64,000 nt of DNA, from positions 58,423,186 to 58,487,185 of the forward strand of contig OX392529.1 in the NCBI GenBank assembly GCA_947623455.1, read 5' to 3'. Shown one piece after another: positions 1 through 12,118 of the stretch. Position 1 is the first letter of the stretch, and the number at the start of each line of letters is the position of its first letter. The DNA comes from Mimachlamys varia. Lineage: Eukaryota; Mollusca; Bivalvia; Pectinida; Pectinidae. The notes under the pieces are model-generated. The model saw nothing but the letters and a program-made list of their open reading frames with translations, made no database searches and had not been told where the DNA came from. The position numbers and the translations under genes were made by a program.

Positions 1-3000
1 TTACTTCTGCAGTGTAGTTCTGTACAACAGAGCAAGTGAATTCATTTCAGGATAAAAATAACAGGCATTTCATCTGGCATTGTGTAAATCCTTAATAAGT
101 GCTCTGTGGTTCCCGGAGCAACCAGCACATATATTGTGACTCTGAACATACTAATTCTGAAGGAGTTGTTTAAAAATGATTAGTATGTACACTGTAATAC
201 TATTTACTGTATATTATAAAATTAACATAATCCCAATAGATATGATGCTAATTTAAAAAGCTTTTGAACAAGTGGGTTCCATATTTTTTTCATTCCGTAA
301 TATTTACTGACGAAATCGTGCCCGAGTGCGATGAAAATCGCACACATAAACGCACGATCTTTAGATCGCCCAGTTGTGCGCACCATGGGCGAACGATGTG
401 TGACTGATGGGTGCACGATGTATGCATGATGCACGCACGCAGTTTTTGGTGCGTTGTGCATTACCACAACTGTAATGTACGTTCTTGCATAAAATTAAAT
501 GGTAAATTATGTGCTGTTTGATTTACATGTCGGTTTATTACAAGGGGAATCGTTATCACCTATTTTTTTTTCTTTATTCGTTAATGACATGGAAAGTGAG
601 TTTATAATTTCCAGTTGTCCAGGTTACGAATTACCTGTACGAAAAGCTTAGGTGGAATTTTAGAGGATTCCACCTGGAAATGAAGGTATTCCAGGAGGAA
701 TCCGCCTAGGTGGCAGTGTATAGAAGGATTTTGTGACCATGGGTGTTATTTTTGTACAAAGAATAACTCCAATAATAGCATGCCTATCAAAATCTAAAAA
801 AAAAATTAAGAGTAAAATAGGCTTAAGCATGATAAAGTGGACTTTGTGGACTTCACAATTGTAAAAAGAGAAAAAAAAATTTGGTTAGAGATTAAGATTT
901 TGACCCTTCCGAAATGGGTGTCTGCACTTGAAAAGCTAGCTTTACAGGAAGTGAAATTTCGACAACAGCACATGAGGGAAAATAGCGAAAAATCTAAACA
1001 AACGACCTTTGCTGGGACACAGATAATTCTGTAACCAAGTATGCAATCTTTAGTTTTAGATAGAACGTAAGAAAAAAATTCCTATTGGCGGGGGTAAAAT
1101 TTTGGGTCAGAAATAGTTGTTTTTTTTTTGCATTTTTCAGTAGTTTTTGATGTGGTAACCATGGTTTTCACACAAGTGACATACATACAAAATATAAATT
1201 CATACACTTCTCATTCCTTTCTTTAGGTTGGAAATACAATGTTGTTTGCAAAAATATATACATTTATAAACTTTATGTGTAAATTGCACACCCTGTGTTC
1301 ATGTTTTCGGCCGAGGGGCTTGATTTCCAGAAATCTGTTAATGTTACTATACTCTGCTACCCTAAGGTGGCAGGTTCATAGATAGACCTTGAATCAGTCT
1401 AAATTCTACCCAAGCCTGAAGCAAAACTCTACCTAAAATTCTACCTAAAGCCTACCTAAAATACATCTAACAACATCTTAGTAGGAAACCAAATTCAAAA
1501 TTTTGATTTAGGTGAAATTTTGGGAACATTAACTTAAAATTTTTGATAAACATATGGGTCTGCAGTCTAGAATCCTCATTTTTTTAATAACACAGTTATA
1601 AAGGAAGTTGTGATATATTATTCAGCTCATTTCCTAGTCAGGGATGGTTGCATTGCGTGACAAATTATGAAAACTTTTGAACTTGTGACAAATCAAGAGC
1701 AGCAATATCAGTACACTTCCATAGCAGGTTAGTATAAACAACCAGTACTGTTTTAATGTTCATTTAATGTGATACATGACCTGTATAACAGCAGTATTTC
1801 TTAAGTTATTTTAGGTCAACTGATTTGTTTGGAAAGTTTAGTTTGGTTTTAGCAAATGTGATATAGATAAATGTATAAGAGTTATTATCAGAAAAGTACC
1901 AAATCGCTGTCCGTAACTTTGTCGTTTATTTCTGTGAATTCTACATGGAATAAAGTAAATGTTTTGCTTATACACTAACAATTAGAGATCTAGTAGTCAC
2001 GTTTTTAAAGACACAGACATGAACATTTTTTTTAACAATAATATCAGCCTCTCACCCAAAAATGGATGTGTCTGATGGTAAACCCTCAATATTCGAGCTC
2101 ATTTAAAAACATTTTAATGAGGTATTGTACAAAATATGGGGATAGTTTTGTAGATAATTACCAATTTAGTTGATAAATAGGTACTTTTAGACAAAAATGA
2201 AATATTTAAAGGTTTTTTCAAGAAAATGTTTACCTGTCCCATAATCTCTTGTCCTCGGTGTTACCATGATTATTTTGGTTCAATTGAGGAACTTTAAATC
2301 AACCGAGTACAATCATCTATGATGCATTTATTGCATTATATCCCCTGTTCATTTTCACATGGCATTTGGAAGTTGAAAGCAGGAAGGTTTTGAATTGGAA
2401 GTAATCAAATACAAGTCTTACCAACTGTGTACATTCGAATTGTCCATGGTGTCACCACATTACTGTACAATTATACCATTTGTTCAATAAAAGGATTTAA
2501 AGTACTTAAAAGAGGTTGCAAGGTTACTTTTAAATACAGCTACCATGCTTTGCACAAATACCAATGGTTATAATTATAATCTAAAAGTATTTCTAAAATT
2601 TCTGTGTTGTGACTGTCTATGGTGGTACCGGTCAAATAAGTAACACCACAGACGAATATCTGGTAACACTACAGACATCATATCTGTTTATCGATCAATT
2701 TTATTGGAAATAAATCAGGGTAAGAAAAGACAATTATAGTAACATTACAGACTTATAGATAAGTAATACCACAGTCAACTCTTTGCAACACAAACAAAAC
2801 AAAGATTACTTATAATACAGACCATAACATATATTATTAGTGAGATGAATTATAAAGCTATGACATTAGCTAACAGTTCTCAAAATGTAATATGTCATTG
2901 TGAGAGAAGAGGGCTTTGAATTGGTAACACCAATGACATGAATATTGGTGATGTACCATTATAGTAACACCACAGACAATGGAATAGACAAGAATTACGC

Positions 3001-3104
3001 GTAATTATATGTCTCGCCTTTCCCGCTTTACCGATAATATTTTAGTCCCAACGTAAAAATTAGTATGACAAAATACATACAGCAAGATTATATCTGTAAC
3101 ATAG
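1..3104. other. AT-rich DNA, no gene recognised
   Basis: I see no convincing exon here. If the SCFD2-like gene continues left, this is probably its intron or downstream sequence. Small items: a GTGCGAT/ATCGCAC hairpin near 327-344, a repeated CTACCTAAA word near 1425-1475, an AGGTGGAAT/ATTCCACCT hairpin near 651-677, and a recurring GTAACACCACAGAC-like word between 2640 and 2975. Open frames are short and unlike any protein I know. Confidence 0.5.
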
Positions 3105-3730
3105 CCAAGTTTCAATTTCATTACATATCAATAACACTATAAATAGTGGATGCTAACGTACATTCTCAAAATTCCCATGTTTTACCACAAAATTTCCTCC
3201 AATTTTCAGTAAGGTCTTCAGTATGATAATATTAGTAACTACCCTAAGTTTCAATTGAATCCGATATCAGTCACACTATAAAAAGTGGACTTAAACGCAA
3301 ATTCTCAAAATTCCCATGTTTTTGCCACGAAACAGCGGAACCTACAAATAAATTTCCTCCAAATCTCATTACGGTGTTCAGTATGATAATATCAGTAACT
3401 ACTGCAAGTTTCAATTGAATCTGATATCTGAGTGACACTATAAAAAGTGGACTTTAACGCAAATTCTCAAAATTCCCATGTTTTTGACCCAAAACAGCAA
3501 AACCTGTATATAGATTTCCTCCAAATTTCACTAAAATGTTCAGTATAATGATGTTAGTAACTACATAAAGTTTCAATTCAATCGGATATCTGTAACAATA
3601 TAAAAAGTGGACTTTAACGCAAATTCTTAAAATTCCTATGTTGTTGCCCCAAAACACCAAAACCTGTAACACGATTTCATTTAAATTGAGGTAAGGTATT
3701 AAGTATGATGGTTTGAACAATGTGACCAAC
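3105..3730. repeat. tandem repeat, about 140-162 bp, four copies
   Basis: The block CACTATAAAAAGTGGAC followed by 'CTCAAAATTCCCATGTTTT' recurs with CACTAT-like anchors near 3135, 3274, 3436 and 3597 (spacings 139, 162, 161). Copies are clearly diverged. The frame running through it on the minus strand follows the repeat and is not a gene. Immediately to the right the sequence changes into 145-bp Pearl-type monomers. Confidence 0.8.
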
Positions 3731-3744
3731 TTTCAATTCAATTC

Positions 3745-4025
3745 CGAGAAGTCGTTTGAAGGTTTTTACAGATTTGACCTTTGCGACCTTGAATATAGGT
3801 CAAGGTCATTTCTTTTGCAAAATTTTTTGGGCTTCATCCAAGGAAGCTACCAGTCAAATATGAGGTCTCTATGCCAGACGTTATTTTAGAAGAAGTTGTT
3901 AAAGGTTTAAACATTTTTGATTTTTTTTTCGCAAACTTTGTTCAGCTCCTTCCAAGAAAGCTACCAGCCAAATTTCATGTCACTAGGAAAAAGTTAGCGG
4001 ATGCAGGACGGACAGACGGACTAGA
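3745..4025 (+). mobile_element. Pearl-like element relic (right part)
   Basis: Two diverged 145-bp-type monomers (TGACCTTTGCGACCTTG, then ATATAGGTCAAGGTCATTTC, and 'CAAAGAAGCTACC'-like right-arm text) run into a short degenerate ACGG tract ending near 4020. The left arm and most of the tandem core are missing. This is the same right-arm sequence seen near 11900-12110 and 35600-35850. Confidence 0.7.
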
Positions 4026-5126
4026 ATAGTATAATGCTGTTGTTTTTGTCATTTAAAATGAACTTATATTTTGATACAAAAAATGCACCCCGGCACACTC
4101 CTATGAATATATAGTATATCTGACAGGATTGCATCAAAACATTTTGTATTGCTGTTCGGTCTCAGGGTCAGGATCTGACTAATAATCTACTTATAAAGAC
4201 CATCATCATCAACTACCATGCCATCAGAAGATCTTTGCTTAACATCTTAATTGTTACAATAATTATACCAACAGTGCAAGCATTGGTAAAATTAATGCCA
4301 AAAATTCATTATGCGACCCCATTGGCGCCCTCTGAACCCCAGAAAGTGAGCAATATGCTAAATATAGATTCTGATTACACCTCCATGGTATAATTACAAC
4401 CAATTTTGGTTAGAATTGGACTAACGGTTTAATAAAAAGTTTATTGATGCTGAAAATGCCCATTTTAACACCTTTTGGGGCCCCAAACAGATGCCTCTTG
4501 GTGGGTCAACAGATTGTGGATTTTGCAGAATTTTTCTTCCCACTAGCCAGGGATATTTGCTTCCATGTCTGACGAAATCAGACAAGTTTTTTCTTGAAAA
4601 AACATAATTAAAACCAAAAATTGCACAATATAACCCCCCAAGGACCCATAGGTTAGAAACTTGCCAAATATATACTATGATCTCCATGTAGGGGTGATAA
4701 TTGTTGTCGTTCTATTTTGGAGTCGGTTATGGAAGATTTTCTTAATTTTCTTAAAGTATTTGATATTAAAATAGACCAGTTACCAATTATGTGACCTTGA
4801 CCTACTTTATGAGTTTTTTACTTATTTTTGTTCAACTTAAATCTTCAAGTCTGCTACTTATGTAACAGAAACTACAGAAACTAGAAGTTTTTCTACATTT
4901 TTCAGTGGATGAGAATTTCACCAACACATTTTCCAATTTACACTCCCAAATTTTCTATGAGCCCACACAAAATCAGATGTTTTGAACATAATACAATATG
5001 TAACTGACCTTAAAATATCTTCCTGCAAAATATTAGCCTTATCACTGATAGGCCACAGAAAGCCCAAATTGGCACCCCTCCTTTGTTTTCTTTTATATAA
5101 CTTCTAAATGTTGATACATGTACTAC
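4026..5126. other. unrecognised sequence, probable SCFD2-like intron 2
   Basis: This lies just downstream (minus strand) of the SCFD2-like exon at 5127-5360, whose donor reads GTAGTA, so it should be intronic if that gene model is right. I looked for the next SCFD2 block on the minus strand and did not find it. Stretches such as 4440-4690 resemble low-copy repeat arms rather than coding sequence. Confidence 0.45.
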
Positions 5127-5360
5127 CATATTTCCCATCCACTCCAGTATGCTCTCTTCAAATTGTTCAAAGACTAGATTTTCATCTCCTTCAAAATTCC
5201 CAGTCCGACTAAATAAGTGTACACATGGACTGACAGTAGTGATAACCACAACATATTGAAGCTTGCTGGCCTCCACAATGTCCTGAATGACCCGGCTTGT
5301 CACTTCTTGTAGCAGTGAACTCACAATGAACACAGCCTTCTTACAAGTATGATCAATGCT
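5127..5360 (-). CDS. SCFD2: SCFD2-like protein, second coding exon
   Basis: This exon encodes 78 residues in frame with no stop. The acceptor reads TTTGTTTACATTTCAG and the donor reads ATG then GTAGTA, both phase 0. Recognisable blocks are KKAVFIVSSLLQ, VIQDIVEASKLQYVVVITTVS and the ending FEQFEESILEWMGNM, which match my memory of the N-terminal region of SCFD2 (Sec1 family domain-containing protein 2, Sec1/Munc18 superfamily, thought to act in membrane trafficking). It joins cleanly to the exon at 16230-16403, giving the order RAVV...LHW...EFSSFE then CKKAVFIV, as in the vertebrate protein. Later exons (about 600 further residues in the family) are not in this window and should lie past the left edge. 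The identification rests on remembered similarity, with no database search. Confidence 0.75.
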
Positions 5361-5408
5361 CTGAAATGTAAACAAAAATCATATCACCAACATTATTATT
5401 TTGTAATG

Positions 5409-5738
5409 AACAAGAGGCCCAGAGAGCCTGTATCGCTCACATGGCTTTCAGTAAATGCAACAAAAAGTTGTGTGTAAGTTAAATAACATGAATTTTCCCA
5501 GCGTGGGATCTGCCACAATATTGTCTTTAATGAACTCTTATAAGAGAATTTAGAGGAAATTTATTTGAAATTGGTTCATATTGATTAAACCCTCTTTATG
5601 CCCAGCAATGGTAGTGTTTTGTGTTTGGAAGTCTACAAGGGGTGTGACAATCGCAAGGATCAAATCATGTTTGTGATTGTTTCTTAATATGCTCAGCAAT
5701 TGTATGTATAGTTTTAGGGTGGGGATCTCAACCTTTTA
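5409..5738 (+). mobile_element. left-end fragment of Pearl-like element
   Basis: It begins AACAAGAGGCCCAGAGAGCC then TGTATCGCTCACATGG, a diverged form of the left end seen at 9533 and 32633. It carries no 145-bp core before another left end starts at 5739. The text CTTTATGCCCAGCAAT...GTATAGTTTTAGGGTG recurs near 17040 and near 62033 and 62164, so it belongs to a wider family of left arms. Confidence 0.6.
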
Positions 5739-7279
5739 AACAAGAGACCCAATGGGCCTGCATCGCTCACCTGGTATCAATATCTGACTAATATTATAGT
5801 GTAACTCTAAAGTCCCCTAATCTTTTACTGTAAGACATTCAGAAGGTTTAAACATATTTTACCCCTGTGACCTTGTAAGACAACATCATTTTTATTTTCA
5901 AATTTTGTTTGGCTTCATCAAAGGACGCTACCAGCCAAATATCATGTCTCTAGGCCTTTCATTTAATCAGAAGAAGTCGTTAAAATGTTTTAAAAGATTT
6001 GACCCTTGTGACCTTGAATATAGGTCAAGGTTATTTTCATATGCACATTTTGCTCAGCTTCTTCAAAGGAATTTACTAGCCAAATATCATGTCTCCAGGC
6101 CTTTTGGTTTATCAGAAGAAACTGTTTAAATGTTTAAACAGATTTAACCCTTGTGACCTTGAATATAGGTCACGGTCATTTCTTTCAACACACTTTGTCA
6201 TGCTTCATCCAAGAAAGCTACCAGCCAATATAATGTCTCTAGGCCTTTTGGTTAATCAGAAGAAGTCTTTTAAATTGTTTAACAGATTTGACCCCTGTGA
6301 CCTTGAATTTAAGTCAAGGTCATTTCTTTTTGCAAACTTTGTCGGGCTTCACCCAAGGAACCTTTCACCCCATATCATGCTTCTATCGCTTTTGGTATTT
6401 CAGAAGAAGTCGTTGGAAGGTTTTAACAGATTTGACCCTTGTGACCTTGAATATAGGTCAAGGTCGTATTTTTTCGCAAACTTTGTCATGCTTCATCCAA
6501 GGAAACTACCAGCCAAATATAATGTTTCTAGGCCTTTTGGTAAATCAGAAAAAGTCATTGAAATGTTTTAACAGATTTGACCGATTTGACCTTGAATATA
6601 GATCAAGGTGTTTTTTTTCACAAACTTTGCCGGGCTTCATTCAAGGAACTTTTCAGCCAAATATAATGCTTCTAGGGCTTTTGTTGTTTCAGAAAAAGTT
6701 GATTTAAAGTTTTAACAGATTTGACCTTGTGACCTTGAATATAGGTCAAGGTCATTTCTTTTCGCAAACTTTGTTGGGCTTCATCTAAGGAACTTTTCAG
6801 CCAAATATCATGTATCTAGGGCTTTTGGTATTTCAGAAGAAGTCGTTTGAGGGTTTTACCAGATTTGACCCTAATGTGACCGTCAATATAGATCAATGTC
6901 ATTTCTTTTCGCAAACTTTGTTGGGCTTCATCCAAGAGGCCTATGGGGGGGGGGCGGGGGGGGGGTCAGCCCAACCATTTGTACGATTTTGAATCCCCGC
7001 CCCATAGTGATGTTACCAGGAAAATATGAGTGATATCCATTGCTCAGTTTCAGAGAAGAGGTTGTTTATATCAATGTATCCAAATGACCCCTTTTGGCTC
7101 AGGGTCAGCCCCATCATTTGTACAATTTTGAGTCCCCACCCCATAGGGATGCTTCTGCCCAAATTTGGTCAAATTCTGTTGAGCGGTTATGAAGGAGAAG
7201 TCGATTGTTGATGGACGGACGGACGACGGACGCCCCGGTATTGCATAAGCCCCACTTGGTCCTTCATACTAGGTGAGCT
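5739..7279 (+). mobile_element. Pearl-like non-autonomous element A
   Basis: The left end is AACAAGAGACCCAATGGGCC with GCTCACCTGG at 5765. It is followed by about 160 bp of left arm, then roughly seven 145-bp-type monomers (about 5900-6940), a G-rich junction, a unique right arm (about 6966-7200), an ACGG-type tract near 7211-7230 and a right end CTAGGTGAGCTA. The terminal words are inverse-complementary with one change (GCTCACCTGG against CTAGGTGAGC). No protein is encoded, and the frames seen shift because 145 is not a multiple of three. Confidence 0.7.
6945..6965 (+). other. G-run, potential G-quadruplex
   Basis: This is a run of guanines interrupted by one C, at the junction between the 145-bp core and the right arm of element A. 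It is a candidate G-quadruplex or assembly-error site. Function is unknown. Confidence 0.5.
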
Positions 7280-9532
7280 AATAACCATATTATCTAACTA
7301 TGGAACTGTATCATCTACAGAAAGCATTATGTTATTGCAGTTTGATTTGTATCTCATTTCTCGATTAATCTAAGTAAGGACATAATATATATACATGTCT
7401 TGTTTAAACTGTGATTTACAAGATGCCAAGTTGGCCTGTATCACTCACCTGGATACATGTATACCCCATCAAAAAATATTCTCAATAAATGTACTTCGCA
7501 AATTTACATTTCAATAACTTCTTGGCTTTATAAGAATGTTCCAGTCTAAATAAAACTTTATATTACTCTATCCTAACATGCCAATATAAACAGTCAAATA
7601 TCATCAACCAGGGGCTTACGAGTAACACGGATGTTTTTAAAAGATATTAACATATATATGACCCCTGTAACCTTAAAAGCAGTTCAAAGTAATTTATTTG
7701 AGAACACTTTATAAAAGCACTCTGTTGAAAGCCCTATTATCACCTCCTGGTAAATGAGAAGATAACGTTTCAAGTTTGTTTTTAGACATTTGATTCCTTT
7801 GACCTTGGATGTAGATCAAGGTAATTTTAATTGAGGAAACTTTATTATAGCACTTTTTCTGATCAGGTACTCACTAGCCAAGTATTAGTATTATGGGCCT
7901 TCTGGTTAGTGGTTATAAAAAAAAAGATTTTTATTATATTTAACCAGTGTTCTTGAAAGTACGTCAAGGTCATTTGTTCGAGGAACTTTTAGGTACCTCA
8001 TGTACATGTAACAACTGTCCCTCCCCCAAAGGATGTTTCTGACCAAATTTGGTTCAAAACCATTCAGTATTTTATGACTAGTAGGGATTTAAAAGGCTTT
8101 TCCTCTATTTCCTCTTTTGGGCTCCGCCCCTCAGGCTCAAGGGGGGTCAGACCAACCGTTTATACAAAATTGAATCCCCTTCACTCAAGGTTACTTCAGA
8201 CCAAATTTGGACGGGTGTATCTCTGAACGCCAACATTTTTAATTTGCCTACAGGGTAGTTTGTTGTGATAGGGATTATAGTCTTTTTCCTTTTTTAAATT
8301 TACCTGTAAAAGTTACTTGTTGGTGCTCAGGCACAAGTATTAAAAAAAATATCAAAATATTACCTTCATGATACTTTTTTTAATCGGAAATATTAAACTG
8401 TGTAAGTAATAAATAATGTAACTATTATAAGATTTGTGATTATTAATTAAAATTCAATGCTTAAGATAATTTTCTAGAAAGAAATAAAACTTTGTAATTC
8501 ACCATTGAATTATTTTATGACTGTAATTCTTACTTTTAAAAGATACTGTTGTAAAAATATTTTTGTATATAATAGGTGATTAATTTAATAGGTTTTTATG
8601 TTTAAGGTTTTTATGTTTAAGGTCTTGATGCCAATTAAAATTTAATTACTTCATTTTAATTATTACATTTTTGCTTGGATATGTATGACTTATTAAATTC
8701 CAACTTACTCAATAATTCAATACCCATAGAAAGTGAGGTTTATTTAATCAAAGGCATTGTTTTCATTAGGTCAGCTCATTAAACATTCAATTAATTTATT
8801 ACCTTAAACCTTACGGTTTATCAGTACAAGATATATACATACATGTGCATACAATGCAAAATACAAACAGATACATGTACAACCCAATATAGTTCGGACA
8901 CGCACAGACCACAATTTAAGACACAACCAAAGCGATAGTGTAGAGAGGTATTTCACTCAATTAAAATGTATTCAATCATCTTTTGTTACAAAGGACAATA
9001 AAGTTACCTAAATTTGAAAGATCCTGGTTTAAAAAATTTGTACATTTTTTCCGTATTAGGTTTTCTATGGTAATACAGTTTGATGAAACATTTTTCATAA
9101 TGTCTGTGTTTTATTACAAAATGGTACAATCCACTGTCGCGATACGTACAAATCCTATTAATTTGATCTATTAAGATTAAACTGTCCCATTTCAATATTC
9201 ATTTTATGAGACGACAATCTGATTTTTGCTATTTCTTTAAACAAATAGGTTTTGTTAAATTCAGTTTAAAGACAAAATTACCACTAATGAATTTTCGAAG
9301 TGAAAATTTTGATGACACATTTATATAGTCAATACATTATTGAAAAAAATATCTGTCATTCTATATTAAATAGTGATTAATGTTTTACCTTCATTCTCTG
9401 TATTTTCTGTTTGCTACACATATCCCAAACCTATTCTTAACAGATTGTTTCTTATACTTTCTGTCCACTCAGTGCCCTTTTCAACCATGTCTTCGTAACA
9501 TACAATTGTTTTTAACTTTAAGCAAATATTTG
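7280..9532. other. old element relic then AT-rich DNA
   Basis: A very diverged left end is visible near 7421 (ACAAGATGCCAAGTTGGCC, then TCACTCACCTGG), with three decayed monomers near 7640, 7800 and 7945 (for example ACGTCAAGGTCATTTG) and right-arm text near 8130-8220 (GGTCAGACCAACC). From about 8280 to 9532 the DNA is AT-rich and I see no gene or repeat I can name. Confidence 0.5.
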
Positions 9533-9765
9533 ACAAGAGGCCCAATGGGCCTGCATCGCTCACCTGGTATCAATCTCTGACTTATATTATAGTGTAACCC
9601 TAAAGTCCCCTAAAATCTTTCAATGTAAGACATTTAGAAGAACATCTTAAGATTTAAACATATTTTACCCCTGTGACCTTATAAGACAACATCATTTTCA
9701 TTTTCAAATTTTGTTTGGCTTCATCCCAGGACGCTAACAGCCAAATATCATGTCTCTAGGCAAAT

Positions 9766-11770
9766 CAAGATCAAGGTCATTTCTTTTTGCAAACTTTGTC
9801 AGTCTTCATCCAAGAAACCTTTCAGCCAAATGTCATGCTTCTAGGGCTTTTGGTACTTCAGAACAAGTTGTTTAAATGTTTTAAAAGATTTGACCCCTGT
9901 GACATTGAATATAGGTCAAGGTCATTTCTTTTCACAAACTTTGTCGGGCTTCATCCAAGGAACCTTTCAGCCAAATATCATGCTTCTAGGGCTTTTGGTA
10001 TTTCAGAAGAAGTCGTTTAAAGGTTTTAACAGATTTGACCCCTGTGACCTTGAATAAAGGTCAAGGTTATTTCTTTTTGCAAACTTTGTCGGGCTTCATC
10101 CAAGGAACCTTTCAGCCAAATATCATGCTTCTAGGGCTTTTGGTATTTCAGAAGAAGTCGTTTAAAGGTTTTAACAGATTTGACTCCTGTGACCTTGAAT
10201 ATAGGTCAAGGTCATTTCTTTTCGCAAACTTTGTCATGCTTCATCCAAGGAACCTTTCAGCCAAATATCATGCTTCTAGGGCTTTTGGTATTTCAGAAGA
10301 AGTCGTTTAAAGGTTTTAACAGATTTGCCTCCTGTGACCTTGAATATAGGTCAAGGTCATTTCTTTTCGCAAACTTTGTCCGGCTTTATCCAAGGAACCT
10401 TTCAGCGAAATATCATGCTTCTAGGGCTTTTGGTATTTCAAAAGAAGTCGTTTAAAGGTTTTAACAGATTTGACCCCTGTGACCTTGAATATAGGTCAAG
10501 GTCATTTCTTTTCGCAAACTTTGTCGGGCTTCATCCAAGGAACCTTTCAGCCAAATATCATGCTTCTAGGGCTTTTGGTATTTCAGAAGAAGTCGTTTTA
10601 AAGGTTTTAACAGATTTGACCCCTGTGACCTTGAATATAAGTCAAGGTCATTTCTTTTCGCAAACTTTGTCCGGCTTCATCCAAGGGACATTTCAGCCAA
10701 ATATCATGCTTCTAGGGCTTTTGGTATTTCAGAAGAAGTCGTTTAAAGGTTTTAACAGATTTGACTCCTGTGACCTTGAATATAGGTCAAGGTCATTTCT
10801 TTTTGCAAACTTTGTCAGGCTTCATCCAAGGAACCTTTCAGCGAAATATCATGCTTCTAGGGCTTTTGGTATTTCAGAAGAAGTCGTTTAAAGGTTTTAA
10901 CAGATTTGACCCCTGTGACCTTGAATATAAGTCAAGGTCATTTCTTTTCGCAAACTTTGTTGGGCTTCATCCAAGGAACCTTTCAGCCAAATATCATGCT
11001 TCTAGGGCTTTTGGTATTTCAGAAGAAGTCGTTTAAAGGTTTTAACAGATTTGACTCCTGTGACCTTGAATATAGGTCAAGGTCATTTCTTTTCGCAAAC
11101 TTTGTCGGGCTTCATCCAAGGAACCTTTCAGCGAAATATCATGCTTCTAGGGCTTTTGGTATTTCAGAAGAAGTCGTTTAAAGATTTTAACAGATTTGAC
11201 CCATGTGACCTTGAATATAAGTCAAGGTCATTTCTTTTCGCAAACTTTGTCCGGCTTCATCCAAGGAACCTTTCAGCCAAATATCATGCTTCTAGGGCTT
11301 TTTGTATTTCAGAAGAAGTCGTTTAAAGGTTTTAACAGATTTGACTCCTGTGACCTTGAATATAGGTCAAGGTCATTTCTTTTCGCAAACTTTGTCGGGC
11401 TTCATCCAAGAAACCTTTCAGCCAAATATCATGCTTCTAGGGCTTTTGGTATTTCAGAAGAAGTCGTTTAAAGGTTTTAACAGATTTGACCCCTGTGACC
11501 TTGAATATAGGTCAAGGTCATTTCTTTTCGCAAACTTTGTCAGTCTTCATCCAAGGAACCTTTCAGCCAATTATCATGCTTCTAGGGCTTTTGGTATTTC
11601 AGAAGAAGTCGTTTAAAGGTTTTAACAGATTTGACCCCTGTGACCTTGAATATAGGTCAAGGTCATTTCTTTTCGCAAACTTTGTCGGGCTTCATCCAAG
11701 GAACGTTTCAGCCAATCATCATGCTTCTAGGGCTTTTGGTATTTCAGAAGAAGTCGTTTAAAGGTTAAAA
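9766..11770 (+). repeat. 145-bp tandem array with 290-bp dimer pattern
   Basis: The period is exactly 145 bp over most of the array, with one 146-bp unit near 10600. Between about 10180 and 11470, monomers alternate between two types (GCCAAATATC with ATAGGTC, versus GCGAAATATC with ATAAGTC), giving a 290-bp higher-order unit. Each monomer has the nuclear-receptor half-site cluster described in the findings. Confidence 0.85.
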
Positions 11771-12063
11771 TAGATTTAACCTCACGGTGACCTTGAATAT
11801 TGGTCAAGGTCATTTTTTTCGCAAACTTTATTTGGCTTCATCTAAGGAAGCTACTGGTCAAATATGAAGTCTCTATGCCTGACGGCATTTTAGAAGAAGT
11901 TGTTTGAAGGTTTCGACATTTTTGACCCCTGTGACCTTGAAATTAGGTCAAAGTGATTTTTTTTCGCAAACATTGTTCAGCTCCTTCCAAGAAATCTACC
12001 AGCCAAATTTCATGTCACTGGGCCTTTCAGTATTTTAGAAGAAGTCGTTTAAAGGAAAAAGTT

Positions 12064-12109
12064 GACGGACGCAGGACGGACGGACGGACGGACGGACGGA
12101 CGGACGATA
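12064..12109 (+). repeat. ACGG microsatellite
   Basis: Consecutive ACGG units lie in the right arm of element B, as at 35788-35877. Confidence 0.9.
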
Positions 12110-12118
12110 CATAACTTA

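Larger units (their letters stand above)
9533..12118 (+). mobile_element. Pearl-like element B, right end missing
   Basis: The left arm (9533 to about 9765) is nearly identical to that of the element at 32633. The core (about 9766-11770) has about 14 monomers of 145 bp, and the right arm runs to an ACGG microsatellite at about 12064-12109. It lacks the GGCC hairpin and CCAGGTGAGC end found in the 32.6-kb copy, so it is 3'-truncated or was replaced there. It lies inside intron 1 of the SCFD2-like gene, on the opposite strand. Confidence 0.8.

Noticed and set aside
327..344. Hairpin GTGCGAT/ATCGCAC as an RNA element
   Set aside because: Seven pairs only, in a locally GCAC-rich patch. Not distinguishable from chance.
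9787..11761. Series of overlapping frames of about 91 codons with near-identical proteins
   Set aside because: They step by exactly 145 bp, and since 145 = 3n+1 the same DNA is read in rotating frames. No splice or codon signal, and the same happens at 33-35.5 kb. Repeat shadow, not a gene family.
9766..11770. CRISPR-like array
   Set aside because: The repeated unit is contiguous 145-bp sequence with no unique spacers, in a eukaryotic context.
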